DNA of 64,000 nucleotides from Amnibacterium flavum (GCF_003097495.1 NZ_QEOP01000002.1:1116001-1180000), one strand, 5' to 3'; shown: positions 1-8,700, counted from the stretch's first letter. The notes: generated by a model from the letters alone, not told the origin. A program made the numbers and translations.

Positions 1-2
1 CG

Positions 3-206
3 TGGCCGCATCGGTTCCGTCCCGGCGAGTACCTGCACATGGATGTGCTGGCGCTTCTGGGTATCCCGATCGGCGAGATGTGGTACTTGGACGCCCTCGC
101 CGCGGACTGCGCGAGCGACGGGGTCTACGAGTTCATGCTCACCTCGGCGCCCTTGAACAAGATCGGGGGAGTGGCGTCGCCACCGAACGCCCTCGCCATC
201 AAGTAG
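3..206 (+). CDS. Cyclase-family protein, C-terminal fragment
   Basis: An open frame enters from the left edge and ends at the TAG at 204-206, giving the last 67 residues of a protein. The tail reads ...GEYLHMDVLALLGIPIGEMW and closes with a SAPLNKIGGVASPPNALAIK segment, which I recognise as the C-terminus of the cyclase/kynurenine-formamidase-like family (PF04199). These are metal-dependent amidohydrolases, often acting on small-molecule amides or cyclic esters. The metal-binding N-terminal half lies outside the window, so the substrate cannot be judged. A MarR-type regulator follows on the same strand 111 nt downstream. I infer the family from the C-terminal pattern only. Confidence 0.7.
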   Translation, partial: WPHRFRPGEYLHMDVLALLGIPIGEMWYLDALAADCASDGVYEFMLTSAPLNKIGGVASPPNALAIK

Positions 207-317
207 CGGGTCGTGGACACTGCCGACCGCAGGGTCGCCGCCGTCCTCAGCGCGCCGCCGAGATCGCCCGGACGGGGTAGATCCTCGACCCCCGCCAGTC
301 GTTATCCTGGGCGGACC

Positions 318-866
318 ATGACAAGCACGGAACACGGCGGCCGCACCCTCGCGCCGCAGGACCGGGTCTCGACCGACCGCGACGTCGCGGCACTGCCGTA
401 CCGATCCGATCTCATGGCCAGCCTCGGAGCCCTCCTGAACCTCTGGGACTCGCCCGACTTCCACCTCGAGATCCGGCTGTCCGACGGAGACGTCCTCGAC
501 GAGCCCTGCCACCGGATGATCCGCCACCTCAGCTTCCGCGGTCCGATGCGCCCCTCGGCGCTCGCCGATGAGCTCGGCACCGGGCGCTCGAACGTCAGCA
601 AGATCGTCGGCCGCCTCCAAGCCGGAGGTCTGGTGGAGCGGCAGGCCGACGAGGGCGATTCGCGCGCGAGTCGCGTGTGCCTGACCGAGTCCGGACTCGC
701 CGTGGCCCAGCGGCTCTACGACCTGGGCGATCGGCTGGCGGAGCAGGTCGTGCGCGACTGGTCTCCCGAGGATGTGGCGACCTACACCCGCCTGACCGAG
801 CGCTTCGCGAGGGGCGCCCTGACCCAGGCCGAGGAAGTCCGCCGCAGGGGGGTCGATCAGGTCTGA
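318..866 (+). CDS. MarR-family transcriptional regulator
   Basis: A 182-residue protein with a central winged helix-turn-helix. The recognition region RPSALADELGTGRSNVSKIV is followed by a wing containing DEGDSRASRVCLT, the usual MarR arrangement, with helical dimerisation segments on both sides. The ATG at 318 is preferred over an upstream in-frame codon at 213, because a TATCCT box (303-308) lies just before it and the sequence upstream of it has no protein character. It follows the cyclase-family gene on the same strand and may regulate it, but that is inference. Ligand unknown. Confidence 0.8.
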   Translation: MTSTEHGGRTLAPQDRVSTDRDVAALPYRSDLMASLGALLNLWDSPDFHLEIRLSDGDVLDEPCHRMIRHLSFRGPMRPSALADELGTGRSNVSKIVGRLQAGGLVERQADEGDSRASRVCLTESGLAVAQRLYDLGDRLAEQVVRDWSPEDVATYTRLTERFARGALTQAEEVRRRGVDQV

Positions 867-972
867 TCAGCGCGTTCACCCCGGCTTCCTCCAGCACTGC
901 GAACCGGGAACGCTAGGCTGATGCCGTCCCCGGATCGCCGGGTCGACACCGCGATCGCCGAAGGGGGCTCGA

Positions 973-1299
973 GTGGGCAAGCTGACCTACGATTCCACCC
1001 TCACCGTCGACTTCGACGACCGGGTGCTCGCCCACCTCCAGCTCGTGATCGGCGCGAAACTGCGGCGCGGTGAGTCGTTCTTCTTCCTCTGGAAGGACGA
1101 CCCGCAGATCGGCGACGGACGCAGCAGCCTGTGGATGCATCCCGCGATCCCGCTCTACTTCAAGTTCGTGGGCAGCAGACCTCCCTCCATCAACCCCGAG
1201 TGGGTCAACGCGCTGATGCTGACCGCGAACAGCGCGCAGGGCATGCGGATCGTGCCGGAGCCGCCTCCCGCTCAGCCGGGAGTCGAGGCTCCGCAGTGA
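973..1299 (+). CDS. DUF7882-type small protein
   Basis: A 108-residue soluble protein beginning at GTG with an AGGGGG ribosome-binding site at about 962-966. It opens MGKLTYDSTLTVDFDDRVLA and carries a GESFFFLWKDD motif. I recognise this as a small family common in Microbacteriaceae and usually left as a domain of unknown function; some databases mislabel it as a DNA ligase, but no nucleotidyltransferase motif (KxDG) is present. The C-terminus is proline-rich and probably disordered. It is followed 13 nt later by another small gene, so the two are probably co-transcribed. Function unknown. Confidence 0.75.
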   Translation: MGKLTYDSTLTVDFDDRVLAHLQLVIGAKLRRGESFFFLWKDDPQIGDGRSSLWMHPAIPLYFKFVGSRPPSINPEWVNALMLTANSAQGMRIVPEPPPAQPGVEAPQ

Positions 1300-1312
1300 G
1301 ACACGACCGCCG

Positions 1313-1525
1313 GTGAAGCGCATCGACATCATCTACGACGGCGAGCAGTACAGCGTCGGTCAGAGGGACCTCGACGAGGTCAAGGGCGTCATCGAACGCG
1401 CACTCGCAGGTGGGGGCCCGACCTGGCTCCGGGTCAATCGCGGGGAAGGTCGACCCCAGCCGGCTGAGCTGCTGATCATGCCGGGAGTACCGCTCGTTCT
1501 CATCCCGCTCGACCCCGACGAGTAG
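1313..1525 (+). CDS. Small hypothetical protein
   Basis: A 70-residue protein starting at GTG 1313, 13 nt after the preceding small gene, so probably the second cistron of a two-gene unit. The N-terminus MKRIDIIYDGEQYSVGQRDL is a beta-hairpin-like start, followed by a helix with many charged residues and a hydrophobic strand LLIMPGVPLVLIPLDPDE at the end. There is no signal peptide or membrane segment. I do not recognise a characterised family. Codon use is typical of the surrounding genes. Confidence 0.6.
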   Translation: MKRIDIIYDGEQYSVGQRDLDEVKGVIERALAGGGPTWLRVNRGEGRPQPAELLIMPGVPLVLIPLDPDE

Positions 1526-1562
1526 CCCGCGACGTCCCGTGCGGCCGACGCGTCATCGCCGG

Positions 1563-1910
1563 TCAGATGTAATCCATGCACGGCTCCGATGACGCGGCAT
1601 CGTCCAGCATCGGAGACGCGGCCAGCGTATCCGCGCCGGGTGCCCGCAGCCCCGCCCTGCGGCTCAGATCAGCGACGAGGTCAGCATCCTCGGGTTCGGG
1701 CCAGCTGTTCTCGACCGGAAGAGAGAGGATCTGACTCGCGGGCCCGATGAGGAATTGAGCGTCCGCCCGAGCGCCGGACTCGGTGACCACCGGGATCGTG
1801 ACGAGGTCGGAGCCACCGCATACCGCGAGCGCCTGCGCGTAGGAGAGAAGGGCGGAGGCGGTGGTGTCCGCAGTGAGCACGGAACCATCTGCATAGTGGA
1901 TTCGTCTCAC
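1563..1910 (-). CDS. Hypothetical protein, 115 aa
   Basis: A 115-residue soluble protein on the minus strand starting at GTG 1910. It begins MRRIHYADGSVLTADTTASAL, reminiscent of the short Y-x-D-G-type N-termini of the neighbouring small proteins, and ends in an acidic, low-complexity tail. It converges with the gene ending at 1525. No enzyme motif is visible. The run of small genes here looks like lineage-specific material shared by Microbacteriaceae; function unknown. Confidence 0.5.
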   Translation of the reverse strand: MRRIHYADGSVLTADTTASALLSYAQALAVCGGSDLVTIPVVTESGARADAQFLIGPASQILSLPVENSWPEPEDADLVADLSRRAGLRAPGADTLAASPMLDDAASSEPCMDYI

Positions 1911-2006
1911 GGGGCGGAGCCTTTCGGAAGTGATGGCATCGACGATCCTCGCCGGATGTTCGTTCTGCGCCGAGCAGGAGCGCTGTTCGGACGAGACGCG
2001 AGGCGT

Positions 2007-2207
2007 CTAGTCGAGAGTCGAGTCGAGGCACCGGGTGCGTACCGCACGCAGCGCCGTCTCGAAGTCGCGGAACACCGCCCACCCGCGCCCGCCGACGAGC
2101 CAGGTGATGCGGAACGCTCCGCGTCGACGCTCGATGAACGCGAGCACGCGCATCGCGTCCTCCTCATCCAATCGCTCATCGCAGATGCGCCACGAGTGCT
2201 CATTCAC
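2007..2207 (-). CDS. Small hypothetical protein
   Basis: A 66-residue protein on the minus strand. The frame is open to an ATG at 2261, but the GTG at 2207 is preferred: it has a GGAAG ribosome-binding site about 8 nt upstream, and the residues before it are low-complexity. The protein opens MNEHSWRICDERLDEEDAMR and contains AFRITWLVGGRGWAVFRDFE, a strand-turn-strand with two aromatic positions. It has no close relative that I can name. It shares its direction with the neighbour at 1563-1910 and is separated from it by 96 nt. Confidence 0.5.
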   Translation of the reverse strand: MNEHSWRICDERLDEEDAMRVLAFIERRRGAFRITWLVGGRGWAVFRDFETALRAVRTRCLDSTLD

Positions 2208-2281
2208 GGCGGTCACTTCCAGCGGCGAGAGAGATGGGGAGGCGGGCCATACAGCGGTCATGATGCAAGGAGAGCACCGCC

Positions 2282-2473
2282 TCAGCGCGGGAGATAGGGG
2301 TTGACGAACGACCTCGAATGGTGAACAGGGGCGAGAACATACCGCTCCGCCCTCGGGTCGCTCATCGATGCCTCTACCAGGACTCGGATGTGGACGCCGT
2401 AAACTCGGGCGATGCGCAACGGCACACCGTCCCGCCCGGCTAGGTTCACCCGCACTCGCGCTCGCAGTTCCAC
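2282..2473 (-). CDS. Possible small hypothetical protein
   Basis: An open frame of 63 codons on the minus strand, starting at GTG 2473. The product is basic and begins with a run of Arg/Val residues that could be a chance reading of GC-rich DNA. The C-terminal third (after an internal ATG, MSDPRAERYVLAPVHHSRSF) looks more protein-like. There is no clear ribosome-binding site. It may be a shorter gene starting at that internal ATG, or not a gene at all. Confidence 0.28.
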   Translation of the reverse strand: MELRARVRVNLAGRDGVPLRIARVYGVHIRVLVEASMSDPRAERYVLAPVHHSRSFVNPYLPR

Positions 2474-2512
2474 GATGTTCGGCGCAGCTCGGGTCGTCAG
2501 GAAAACTCAGGC

Positions 2513-2968
2513 GTGAGCGGCGGATTCGTGATCTCCCGCGAGATCGACGCGATCCCCGACGACGTGTTCCGCGCCTGGACGGAGGCGGACCGCCTGCACT
2601 GGTTCTTCAACCCCGCGACCCCGATCGGCGAAACCGTCTCGGTCGATCGGCGAGAGGGCGGGGCGTGGCGGCAGTTCATGCTCACACCCGACCGCAGCTA
2701 CATCACGGGCGGCATCTACCGCGAGCTCCGCCGCCCGAACCGCATCGCATTCGTGTGGGGTGCGGTCGACGGCTGGCCCGAGATCCGCGAGGACGAACTC
2801 GACGAGGGGATCCTCGTCACCATCGACCTGGTCGGAACGGGGTCGGCGACCGAACTCACGTTCCGCCTCGAGCTGCCCGACGGTTCGCCCGTCGACGACG
2901 ACGAGCTGGCCGCGATGCGCGAGGGCTGGTCCGAGACCATCGACCGCCTGGTCGCTGCCGCCGCTTGA
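2513..2968 (+). CDS. SRPBCC / AHSA1-domain protein
   Basis: A 151-residue single-domain protein of the START-like SRPBCC superfamily, AHSA1 branch. It has the typical start of a strand followed by a helix (FVISREIDAIPDDVFRAWTE), then D-RLHWFFNP and REGGAWRQFML, and a long C-terminal helix ending GWSETIDRLVAAA. These domains form a hydrophobic ligand cavity; the ligand is usually unknown. The GTG start at 2513 has an AGGAAAA ribosome-binding site around 2500. It converges with the small acidic gene at 3021-3215. Confidence 0.85.
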   Translation: MSGGFVISREIDAIPDDVFRAWTEADRLHWFFNPATPIGETVSVDRREGGAWRQFMLTPDRSYITGGIYRELRRPNRIAFVWGAVDGWPEIREDELDEGILVTIDLVGTGSATELTFRLELPDGSPVDDDELAAMREGWSETIDRLVAAAA

Positions 2969-3020
2969 GACCCCACCGAGGCTTCAGGCCCCACCGAGGC
3001 CTTCTGAGCCCGAGGCCGGA

Positions 3021-3215
3021 CTACTCGGGGCGGTAGTCCGCGACGATGTGCGAATCGCGACCCTCGCGGTCGCGCTCGCGCTCCGCCGAGCTCTCGGTGT
3101 CGCTGTCGGCGAGGCCGTCGGAGTCTCCGTCGAGACCCGAAACGACTCCGTTGGTCTGGTCGAAGGGCTTGCCGATGAGGTCGTCGTTGTCGCTGGGAAC
3201 CGCTTTGTCCGTCAT
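3021..3215 (-). CDS. Small acidic, probably disordered protein
   Basis: A 64-residue, highly charged protein (MTDKAVPSDNDDLIGKPFDQ..., with a Ser/Asp/Glu/Arg-rich second half), predicted disordered, with no membrane segment. The ATG at 3215 is preceded on the minus strand by TAGGGT at 3222-3227 with 6 nt between the box and the start codon, which predicts a leaderless mRNA and supports this small gene being real. Function unknown. Confidence 0.55.
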   Translation of the reverse strand: MTDKAVPSDNDDLIGKPFDQTNGVVSGLDGDSDGLADSDTESSAERERDREGRDSHIVADYRPE

Positions 3216-3310
3216 GCCTCGACCCTATTCAGATCGGGGCGCCGCCACCATCGCCCACCAGGAGATTCCCGGTCGGACGGACTCGCCCGCAGAATGTCGG
3301 TGGAAAGAGA

Positions 3311-3339
3311 AAAGCAGACCGCGTGATGCGATCTGCTTT
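3311..3339 (-). terminator. Terminator downstream of tRNA-Leu
   Basis: On the minus strand, just past the tRNA 3' end, AAAGCAGA pairs with TCTGCTTT, extended by an inner CGC/GCG stem across one mismatch, with a small loop; the transcript then continues into a T-rich stretch (TTTTCTCTTT). This is a rho-independent terminator for the tRNA gene. Confidence 0.7.
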
Positions 3340-3373
3340 CCCGACGTGTCGACCGAGGCCGACTGTCTTCGTG

Positions 3374-3458
3374 TGTCCGAGGGGGGACTTGAACCCCCAC
3401 GCCCTATACGGGCACTAGCACCTCAAGCTAGCGCGTCTGCCATTTCCGCCACCCGGAC
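3374..3458 (-). tRNA. tRNA-Leu, anticodon GAG
   Basis: An 85-nt class II tRNA on the minus strand. The acceptor arms GTCCGGG and CTCGGAC pair (one G-U), with discriminator A. The anticodon stem CTAGC/GCTAG encloses the loop TTGAGGT, giving anticodon GAG (leucine, CTC/CTT codons). A variable arm GCCCGTATAGGGC and the T-arm GGGGG-TTCAAGT-CCCCC are clear. CCA is not encoded. There is no integrase gene or duplicated tRNA end nearby, so no sign of its use as an attachment site in this window. Confidence 0.95.
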
Positions 3459-3553
3459 GAGTGGTGGGAGCGGTGCGTTTTACGGCCCGTTTCCCGACGA
3501 ATGAGACTAGCACGAGGGAAGGGGTGTGTTCGTCACCGGGCTACGGTTGAGGG

Positions 3554-4858
3554 GTGAGCGATGCTGATCAGCTGAGCGAGACCGCCGCCGTTGCGCGTGA
3601 TCTCATCCGGTTCCCGACCGTGAACTGGGGGGAGGGCCGTTCCGAGGGGGAGACGGAGGCTGCGGAGTACGTGGAGTCCTATCTCCGCGATCTGGGCCTG
3701 ACGCCCCGGCTGTTCGAGTCGGAGCCGGGCCGCGTGTCGGTGGTGGCGCGGGTCGAGGGCCGGGAGCGGTCGCGGGGTGCACTCGTGCTGCACGGGCATC
3801 TCGACGTCGTTCCCGCCGAGCCCGCCGATTGGTCGGTGGACCCGTTCGGCGGGGTCGTCCGCGACGGCATGCTGTGGGGTCGCGGCGCCGTGGACATGAA
3901 GGACATGGACGCGATGATCCTCACGTCGGTGGCCGAGCTGCTGCGGGCGGGGGAGCGGCCCGCCCGCGACCTCGTCCTGGGTTTCTTCGCCGACGAGGAG
4001 GCCGGCGGCGTCCTGGGGTCGCACTGGTTGGTGACGCATCATCCCGAGCTCTTCGACGGCGCCACGGAGGCGATCAGCGAGGTCGGCGGGTACTCGGTGA
4101 CGTTCGGTGGTCAGCGCTCCTACCTGCTGCAGACGGGCGAGAAGGCACTCGTCTGGGTGCGGCTCACGGCCCGAGGGCGCGCAGCCCACGGCTCCCGCCT
4201 GATCCGGGACAACGCCGTGACCCGACTGGCGGAGGCCGTCGTCGCGCTGGGGCGCATGGAATGGCCGATCCGCCTCACCGAGACGACGGAGGAGCTGCTC
4301 GCGCGTGTCGCGACGATCCTCGGCGCCGATCCGCAGCGCGTCTCCGCCGACGAGCTGATCCTCGCCACCGGCACGGCCGCGGGATTCCTCCAGGCGACAC
4401 TGCGCACGACGACGAACCCGACAGTCCTCGCCGCGGGGTACAAGCACAACGTCATCCCGGCCTCGGCGAGCGCACTCGTCGACATCCGCTGCCTGCCGGG
4501 TGAGGAGCAGAAGACCTTGGACGAGGTGCGGGCGATCGTCGGCTCCGACATCGAGATCGAGGTGCTCCACACCGACGTCGGACTCGAGACGCCGTTCGCC
4601 GGCGAACTGGTCGATCGGATGGTCGGTCTGCTGCAGCGGCACGACCCGGGCACGAACGTGCTGCCCTACCTGATGTCGGGCGGGACGGATAATAAGGCGC
4701 TGTCAGAACTCGGAATCGTCGGCTACGGCTTCGCGCCGCTGCGCCTGCCCGACGATCTCGACTTCCCGGGGATGTTCCACGGGGTCGACGAGCGCGTCCC
4801 CCTCGATGCGCTCGATTTCGGCCAGCGGATCCTGACCGAGCTGTTGCGGGACTACTGA
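3554..4858 (+). CDS. M20-family metallopeptidase/amidohydrolase
   Basis: A 434-residue zinc-dependent hydrolase of the M20 family (ArgE/DapE/CPG2/aminoacylase group). Metal-binding signatures are complete: LHGHLDVV (H82, D84), the bridging aspartate in GRGAVDMKDM (D114), and the catalytic FADEEAGG (E148/E149). A central lid/dimerisation domain around residues 190-310 is followed by a C-terminal MSGGTDNKAL and a histidine in MFHGVDERV. It probably cleaves a dipeptide or N-acyl amino acid in the cytoplasm; substrate not deducible. The GTG start is supported by TACGGT at 3542-3547, 6 nt upstream (predicted leaderless mRNA). Confidence 0.9.
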   Translation: MSDADQLSETAAVARDLIRFPTVNWGEGRSEGETEAAEYVESYLRDLGLTPRLFESEPGRVSVVARVEGRERSRGALVLHGHLDVVPAEPADWSVDPFGGVVRDGMLWGRGAVDMKDMDAMILTSVAELLRAGERPARDLVLGFFADEEAGGVLGSHWLVTHHPELFDGATEAISEVGGYSVTFGGQRSYLLQTGEKALVWVRLTARGRAAHGSRLIRDNAVTRLAEAVVALGRMEWPIRLTETTEELLARVATILGADPQRVSADELILATGTAAGFLQATLRTTTNPTVLAAGYKHNVIPASASALVDIRCLPGEEQKTLDEVRAIVGSDIEIEVLHTDVGLETPFAGELVDRMVGLLQRHDPGTNVLPYLMSGGTDNKALSELGIVGYGFAPLRLPDDLDFPGMFHGVDERVPLDALDFGQRILTELLRDY

Positions 4859-4880
4859 GTTTTTCTCGCGTCCGACACGC

Positions 4881-4900
4881 GCCCCCGCAGCCGGGGGCGG
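4881..4900 (+). terminator. Hairpin after the M20 gene
   Basis: GCCCCCG (4882-4888) pairs with CGGGGGC (4893-4899) across a 4-nt loop, 23 nt after the peptidase stop codon. There is no T-tract, so termination is only suggested. Confidence 0.4.
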
Positions 4901-4939
4901 TTGGTCAGCAATCCGCCGCCGACGCGTTAGCGTGTCCCA

Positions 4940-6277
4940 GTGCAACAGGCGTCACCCAAAACGGGGTACAAATCCACTCAACTCCGTTCGGGGACCCCTG
5001 TTCCGGCCCGGGCGATCCTCGCTCCGATCATGCGCACCTGGGTGCGGTCGGTCTGGGGCCGGGTCGAGAACCTCCCTCGTCCGCTCGATGACCCGCGCGG
5101 TCACGCTCCCGGTCGGAACCCTCTTCGCATCCTCCTGATCGGCAACGGGGCCGCGGTCGGCTACGGACTCCGCTCGCACGAGCTCGCGCTGCCCGGGCAG
5201 CTCGCCCGCCACCTCGCGGAGCACATCGAGCGCGGGGTGGAGGTCCGATCGATCGCAGGCGGAGACTTCACCGTCGTCGACGCCGCCGCGATGCTCGACA
5301 GCCGGCCCGTCGAGTCGCTCGACGCCGTCGTGGTCACCTTCGGCTTCTACGAGGCCCTCACCCTCGTGCCGCCGAAGATCTGGACGCTGCGACTGCATGC
5401 TCTCGTCGCCCGCCTTCGGCGGGACCACCCGGAGCTCCCCATCCTCTTCGTCGGTCCGCACGACATCCGATCCGTTCCGATGTTCGACTCGGGATTCGGT
5501 GCGATCGCTCACCGGCACGCCGTCCACCTCGACCTGCTGGGCCGCGAGATGACCGAGTTCCACCCGGCGACGACGTGGGAGTCGATCTCGCCGCTCCGCG
5601 CGGAGGCGGGCGACCGGCACCGTTCTCCGTCGGATTACGCGCAGTGGGGCCGCGAGGTGGCGGCCCATCTCCGCGCCCTGCTCGACCGCTCCGCGCCGGG
5701 CTGGCGCAGCACTTCGCCCGCCCGCGAGCACCCCCTCCTGATCGCCGACGACGACGCACGCGCGGTCGCCGTCGCGAAGTTCCGGCGACTTACCTCGTCG
5801 CCATCGGCCGACCTCGAGCGCATCGTCGGGCTGGCGCAGAAGGTGTTCGGCACGACGGGGGCCGCGATCACTCTCATCGACGACGAGAAGCAGTGGATGC
5901 AGGCCGTCTCCGGCGTAACCGACACGCCCGACGGTGTGCCCCGCGAGGCCTCGATCTGCTTCCGCACGATCGACCAGGACGACGTCATGGTCGTGCCGGA
6001 CTCAGCACTCGACCCCCGGTTCGCCACCGGCCGCGTCACCGAACTGATGCGCTTCTACGCCGGATTCCCGCTCGTCTCTCCCGACGGCCACCGGCTCGGA
6101 GCGCTCTGCGTCTTCGACTCCGAACCCCGCCCTGATCAGAGTATCGAGCCGTCGCTCCTGCGCGAGGTGGGGATGCTGGCGCAGCGCGCACTCTGGGATC
6201 TCGCCGCCGATGACGAACGCGGCAGAGGCGGCGTGCAGCGCTCGGACGTCGACGGTGATCCGCTGCCTCTCAGCTGA
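4940..6277 (+). CDS. SGNH-like / GAF-domain fusion protein
   Basis: A 445-residue protein with two parts. Residues about 60-255 resemble an SGNH/GDSL-hydrolase fold: a first strand [20 protein letters not shown], a central [14 protein letters not shown], and a final [13 protein letters not shown] helix. The expected GDS nucleophile is GNG, so the catalytic serine appears to be missing. Residues about 285-425 form a GAF domain ([20 protein letters not shown], then [10 protein letters not shown]). I infer a sensor or scaffold rather than an esterase. GTG 4940 is chosen because TAGCGT at 4928-4933 lies 6 nt before it, predicting a leaderless start; ATG 5030 is the alternative. Confidence 0.75.
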   Translation: MQQASPKTGYKSTQLRSGTPVPARAILAPIMRTWVRSVWGRVENLPRPLDDPRGHAPGRNPLRILLIGNGAAVGYGLRSHELALPGQLARHLAEHIERGVEVRSIAGGDFTVVDAAAMLDSRPVESLDAVVVTFGFYEALTLVPPKIWTLRLHALVARLRRDHPELPILFVGPHDIRSVPMFDSGFGAIAHRHAVHLDLLGREMTEFHPATTWESISPLRAEAGDRHRSPSDYAQWGREVAAHLRALLDRSAPGWRSTSPAREHPLLIADDDARAVAVAKFRRLTSSPSADLERIVGLAQKVFGTTGAAITLIDDEKQWMQAVSGVTDTPDGVPREASICFRTIDQDDVMVVPDSALDPRFATGRVTELMRFYAGFPLVSPDGHRLGALCVFDSEPRPDQSIEPSLLREVGMLAQRALWDLAADDERGRGGVQRSDVDGDPLPLS

Positions 6278-6372
6278 CGGGCGGACCGCTGGGCGACCTC
6301 GTCGCGGCGGGGCGCTCGGTTAGTCTGAGCGGCGGGGACGTCGGTCTCCGCCAGACGTCGATACGGGAGACC

Positions 6373-7266
6373 ATGCAGATCCTCGAAGCGCTTTTCCTGG
6401 GCCTGATCCAGGGCCTCACCGAGTTCCTCCCGATCTCCTCGAGCGCCCACCTCCGCATCGTGGGGGAGTTCCTCCCGAGCGGTGCGGACCCGGGCGCGGC
6501 GTTCACCGCGATCACGCAGCTGGGCACCGAGACGGCCGTGCTGGTGTACTTCTGGCGAGACATCGTCCGGATCGTCTCGCGCTGGTGGTCGGCGCTGTTC
6601 GCCCTCAAGGACGCGTCCGGCGCGGTGCGCGTGCCGCGCAGCGACCCTGACGCCCGCATGGGCTGGCTCATCATCGTCGGGTCGGTCCCCATCGTGGTGC
6701 TCGGGCTGCTGTTCCAGGACGAGATCGAGACGACGTTCCGGTCGCTGTGGATCGTGGCCGCGACGCTCATCGGCTTCGGCATCCTGCTCGGGATCGCCGA
6801 CCTCGTGGGCCGCAAGACCAAGGAGCTCGACGACCTGTCGATCGGCAACGGCATCGTCTACGGATTCGCCCAGGCGCTCGCACTGATCCCCGGCGTCTCT
6901 CGATCCGGCGGCACCATCACCGCAGGCCGCTTCCTCGGCTATTCGCGCGCCGCTGCCGCCCGCTACTCGTTCCTGCTCGCGATCCCCGCCGTGTTCGGCA
7001 GCGGCCTGTACCAGCTCTACAAGGCGGTCAGCGAACCGTGCACGCAGGCCGTCGCCGATGCGACAGGCGGCGCATGCACCCCGTCGGCATTCGGTCCGCT
7101 CGAGACGGCGCTCGCGACGATCGTCGCGTTCGGGGTCGGACTCGTCGTCATCGCGTTCTTCCTCCGCTACATCTCCCGGCACTCGTTCCTGCCCTTCGTG
7201 ATCTACCGCATCCTGCTCGGCGTGCTCCTGATCGGGCTGCTGGCGTCCGGCGCCATCGCCGCCTGA
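6373..7266 (+). CDS. uppP: Undecaprenyl-diphosphatase UppP
   Basis: A 297-residue integral membrane enzyme that removes a phosphate from undecaprenyl diphosphate, recycling the lipid carrier for peptidoglycan and other wall polymers; known overexpression phenotype of the family is bacitracin resistance. Both signature motifs are present: [11 protein letters not shown] near residue 17-27 and PGVSRSGGT around residues 173-181 (Arg177 catalytic in the family). About eight hydrophobic helices are visible and the length is normal. It has its own promoter (TAGTCT at 6319-6324) and a GGGAGA ribosome-binding site. Confidence 0.97.
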   Translation: MQILEALFLGLIQGLTEFLPISSSAHLRIVGEFLPSGADPGAAFTAITQLGTETAVLVYFWRDIVRIVSRWWSALFALKDASGAVRVPRSDPDARMGWLIIVGSVPIVVLGLLFQDEIETTFRSLWIVAATLIGFGILLGIADLVGRKTKELDDLSIGNGIVYGFAQALALIPGVSRSGGTITAGRFLGYSRAAAARYSFLLAIPAVFGSGLYQLYKAVSEPCTQAVADATGGACTPSAFGPLETALATIVAFGVGLVVIAFFLRYISRHSFLPFVIYRILLGVLLIGLLASGAIAA

Positions 7267-7324
7267 GGCTGCTCCGCACGCCGCATCGGACCCGCGAGGT
7301 CCGTCGCGGTGGGAACATTGGTCC

Positions 7325-8359
7325 GTGACGAATCTCGAGCGCGACCCCGCACTGGTCGCCACCGACGCCGCCACCGAGAGACCGGTCGGCGGGGCGGAGG
7401 TCGGCGGGGCCCCATCGACTCCGCGCGGTGCGATCGAGGTGCTGTCCCCGCGCGAGGTGCCGCTCGGCGGTCCCCGCGCGATGACCGTCCGCCGCACCCT
7501 GCCGCAGCGACGGCGATCGCTCATCGGGGCGTGGTGCTTCGTCGACCACTACGGTCCCGACGACGTGAGCACCTCGGGAGGGATGCACGTCCCCGGCCAT
7601 CCGCACACAGGTCTGCAAACCGTGACGTGGCTGTTCGAAGGCGAGATCGAACACCGCGACACCCTGGGCACGCTGCTGACGATCCGGCCCGGCGAAGTCA
7701 ACCTGATGACCTCGGGAGAGGGCATCGCGCACTCCGAGTACTCGACGCCGACGACGACCCGCGTTCACGGTGCCCAGCTGTGGATCGCGCTGCCGGAGCC
7801 GCGCCGTCAGGGCTCCCGCGCGTTCGAGCACTTCGCGCCCGAACCCTTCGCCGTCGACGACGCCGTGGTGAAGGTCTTCCTCGGCCGGCTGGCCGGTGCC
7901 TCATCGCCCGTGCGCACCTGGACGCGAGTCGTCGGCGCCGAGATCCGGCTCCCGGCCCACGGGCGGGTCGCACTCGACGTCGATCCGGCCTTCGAGCACG
8001 GCGTGCTCGTCGACACCGGCACCATCACCCTCGAAGGAGAGCCGGGCGACGGCTCCGAGCTGCTCTTCTCCGCCGTCGGCGCGTCGAGACTCACCCTGGT
8101 CGCCGGCGCCGACGGGGCCCGAGTCCTCCTGATCGGCGGCGAACCCCTCGGCGAGAGCATCGTCATGTGGTGGAACTTCATCGCGCGCGATCACGACGAG
8201 ATCGTCGCGCAACGGACCGCCTGGCAGGATCGCGTCTCGGCTCTTCGCGATGGCGGAACCCCCGGCGACGCGGAGCGCTTCGGCGAGTTCCCCGATGCCT
8301 GGAACGATGTGCTCCCCGCACCCGAGCTGCCCAACGTGCGACTCAGCCCGCGGCGTTGA
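7325..8359 (+). CDS. Pirin-family bicupin protein
   Basis: A 344-residue protein of the pirin family with two cupin barrels. The N-terminal cupin has the metal-site pattern PGHPHTGLQTVTWLFEGEIEH, followed by GEGIAHSEYS, so the iron-binding histidines and glutamate are kept; the C-terminal cupin (about residues 195-285) ends in GEPLGESIVMWWNF, a strongly conserved pirin segment. Some bacterial pirins are quercetin dioxygenases or redox sensors; the role here is unknown. The GTG at 7325 lies just after an AACATT-like box. The next gene starts 44 nt downstream on the same strand. Confidence 0.92.
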   Translation: MTNLERDPALVATDAATERPVGGAEVGGAPSTPRGAIEVLSPREVPLGGPRAMTVRRTLPQRRRSLIGAWCFVDHYGPDDVSTSGGMHVPGHPHTGLQTVTWLFEGEIEHRDTLGTLLTIRPGEVNLMTSGEGIAHSEYSTPTTTRVHGAQLWIALPEPRRQGSRAFEHFAPEPFAVDDAVVKVFLGRLAGASSPVRTWTRVVGAEIRLPAHGRVALDVDPAFEHGVLVDTGTITLEGEPGDGSELLFSAVGASRLTLVAGADGARVLLIGGEPLGESIVMWWNFIARDHDEIVAQRTAWQDRVSALRDGGTPGDAERFGEFPDAWNDVLPAPELPNVRLSPRR

Positions 8360-8403
8360 TCCCGCCCCCAGATCCGATTCACTCCCGATCCAAGGAGACA
8401 GCA

Positions 8404-8700
8404 ATGAGCGACGAGAGCATCACCGTCCGTTTCGACGGCGACAACAACCGCTTCCTCGCCGAGGTCGACGGCACGCAGGCGGGAGTCTGCAAGTACCTCG
8501 ACGAGGGCGACGTCTGGGTCATCACCCACACCGTCGTCGACGAGGCGTTCGAGGGTCGCGGAATCGGGAGCCTGCTCGCCCGCGCCGCCCTCGACGGAGC
8601 CCGCGAGCAGGGCAAGAAGGTCGTCCCGCAGTGCCCGTTCGTCGCCGCCTACGTGGGCAAGCACGACGACTGGAACGACATCCTCGTCCCCGCCGCCTGA
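8404..8700 (+). CDS. Small GNAT acetyltransferase (YjdJ/Gtl3B type)
   Basis: A 98-residue protein of the short GCN5-related acetyltransferase group. The acetyl-CoA-binding signature is VVDEAFEGRGIGSLLARAAL, with the Q/R-x-x-G-x-G/A pattern as EGRGIG, then VVPQCPFVAAYVGKH, which is the hallmark end of these small acetyltransferases. Cytoplasmic; acceptor unknown. The start ATG has an AAGGAG ribosome-binding site (8392-8397). It lies 44 nt after the pirin gene in the same direction, so the two are probably co-transcribed. Confidence 0.9.
   Translation: MSDESITVRFDGDNNRFLAEVDGTQAGVCKYLDEGDVWVITHTVVDEAFEGRGIGSLLARAALDGAREQGKKVVPQCPFVAAYVGKHDDWNDILVPAA

Noticed and set aside
973-1299. Calling the DUF7882-type protein an ATP-dependent DNA ligase
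   Set aside because: At 108 residues with no KxDG or other nucleotidyltransferase motif it cannot be a ligase; the label is an annotation artefact for this family.
3374-3458. tRNA-Leu as an integration site
   Set aside because: No integrase, no repeated tRNA 3' end and no change of gene character on either side.
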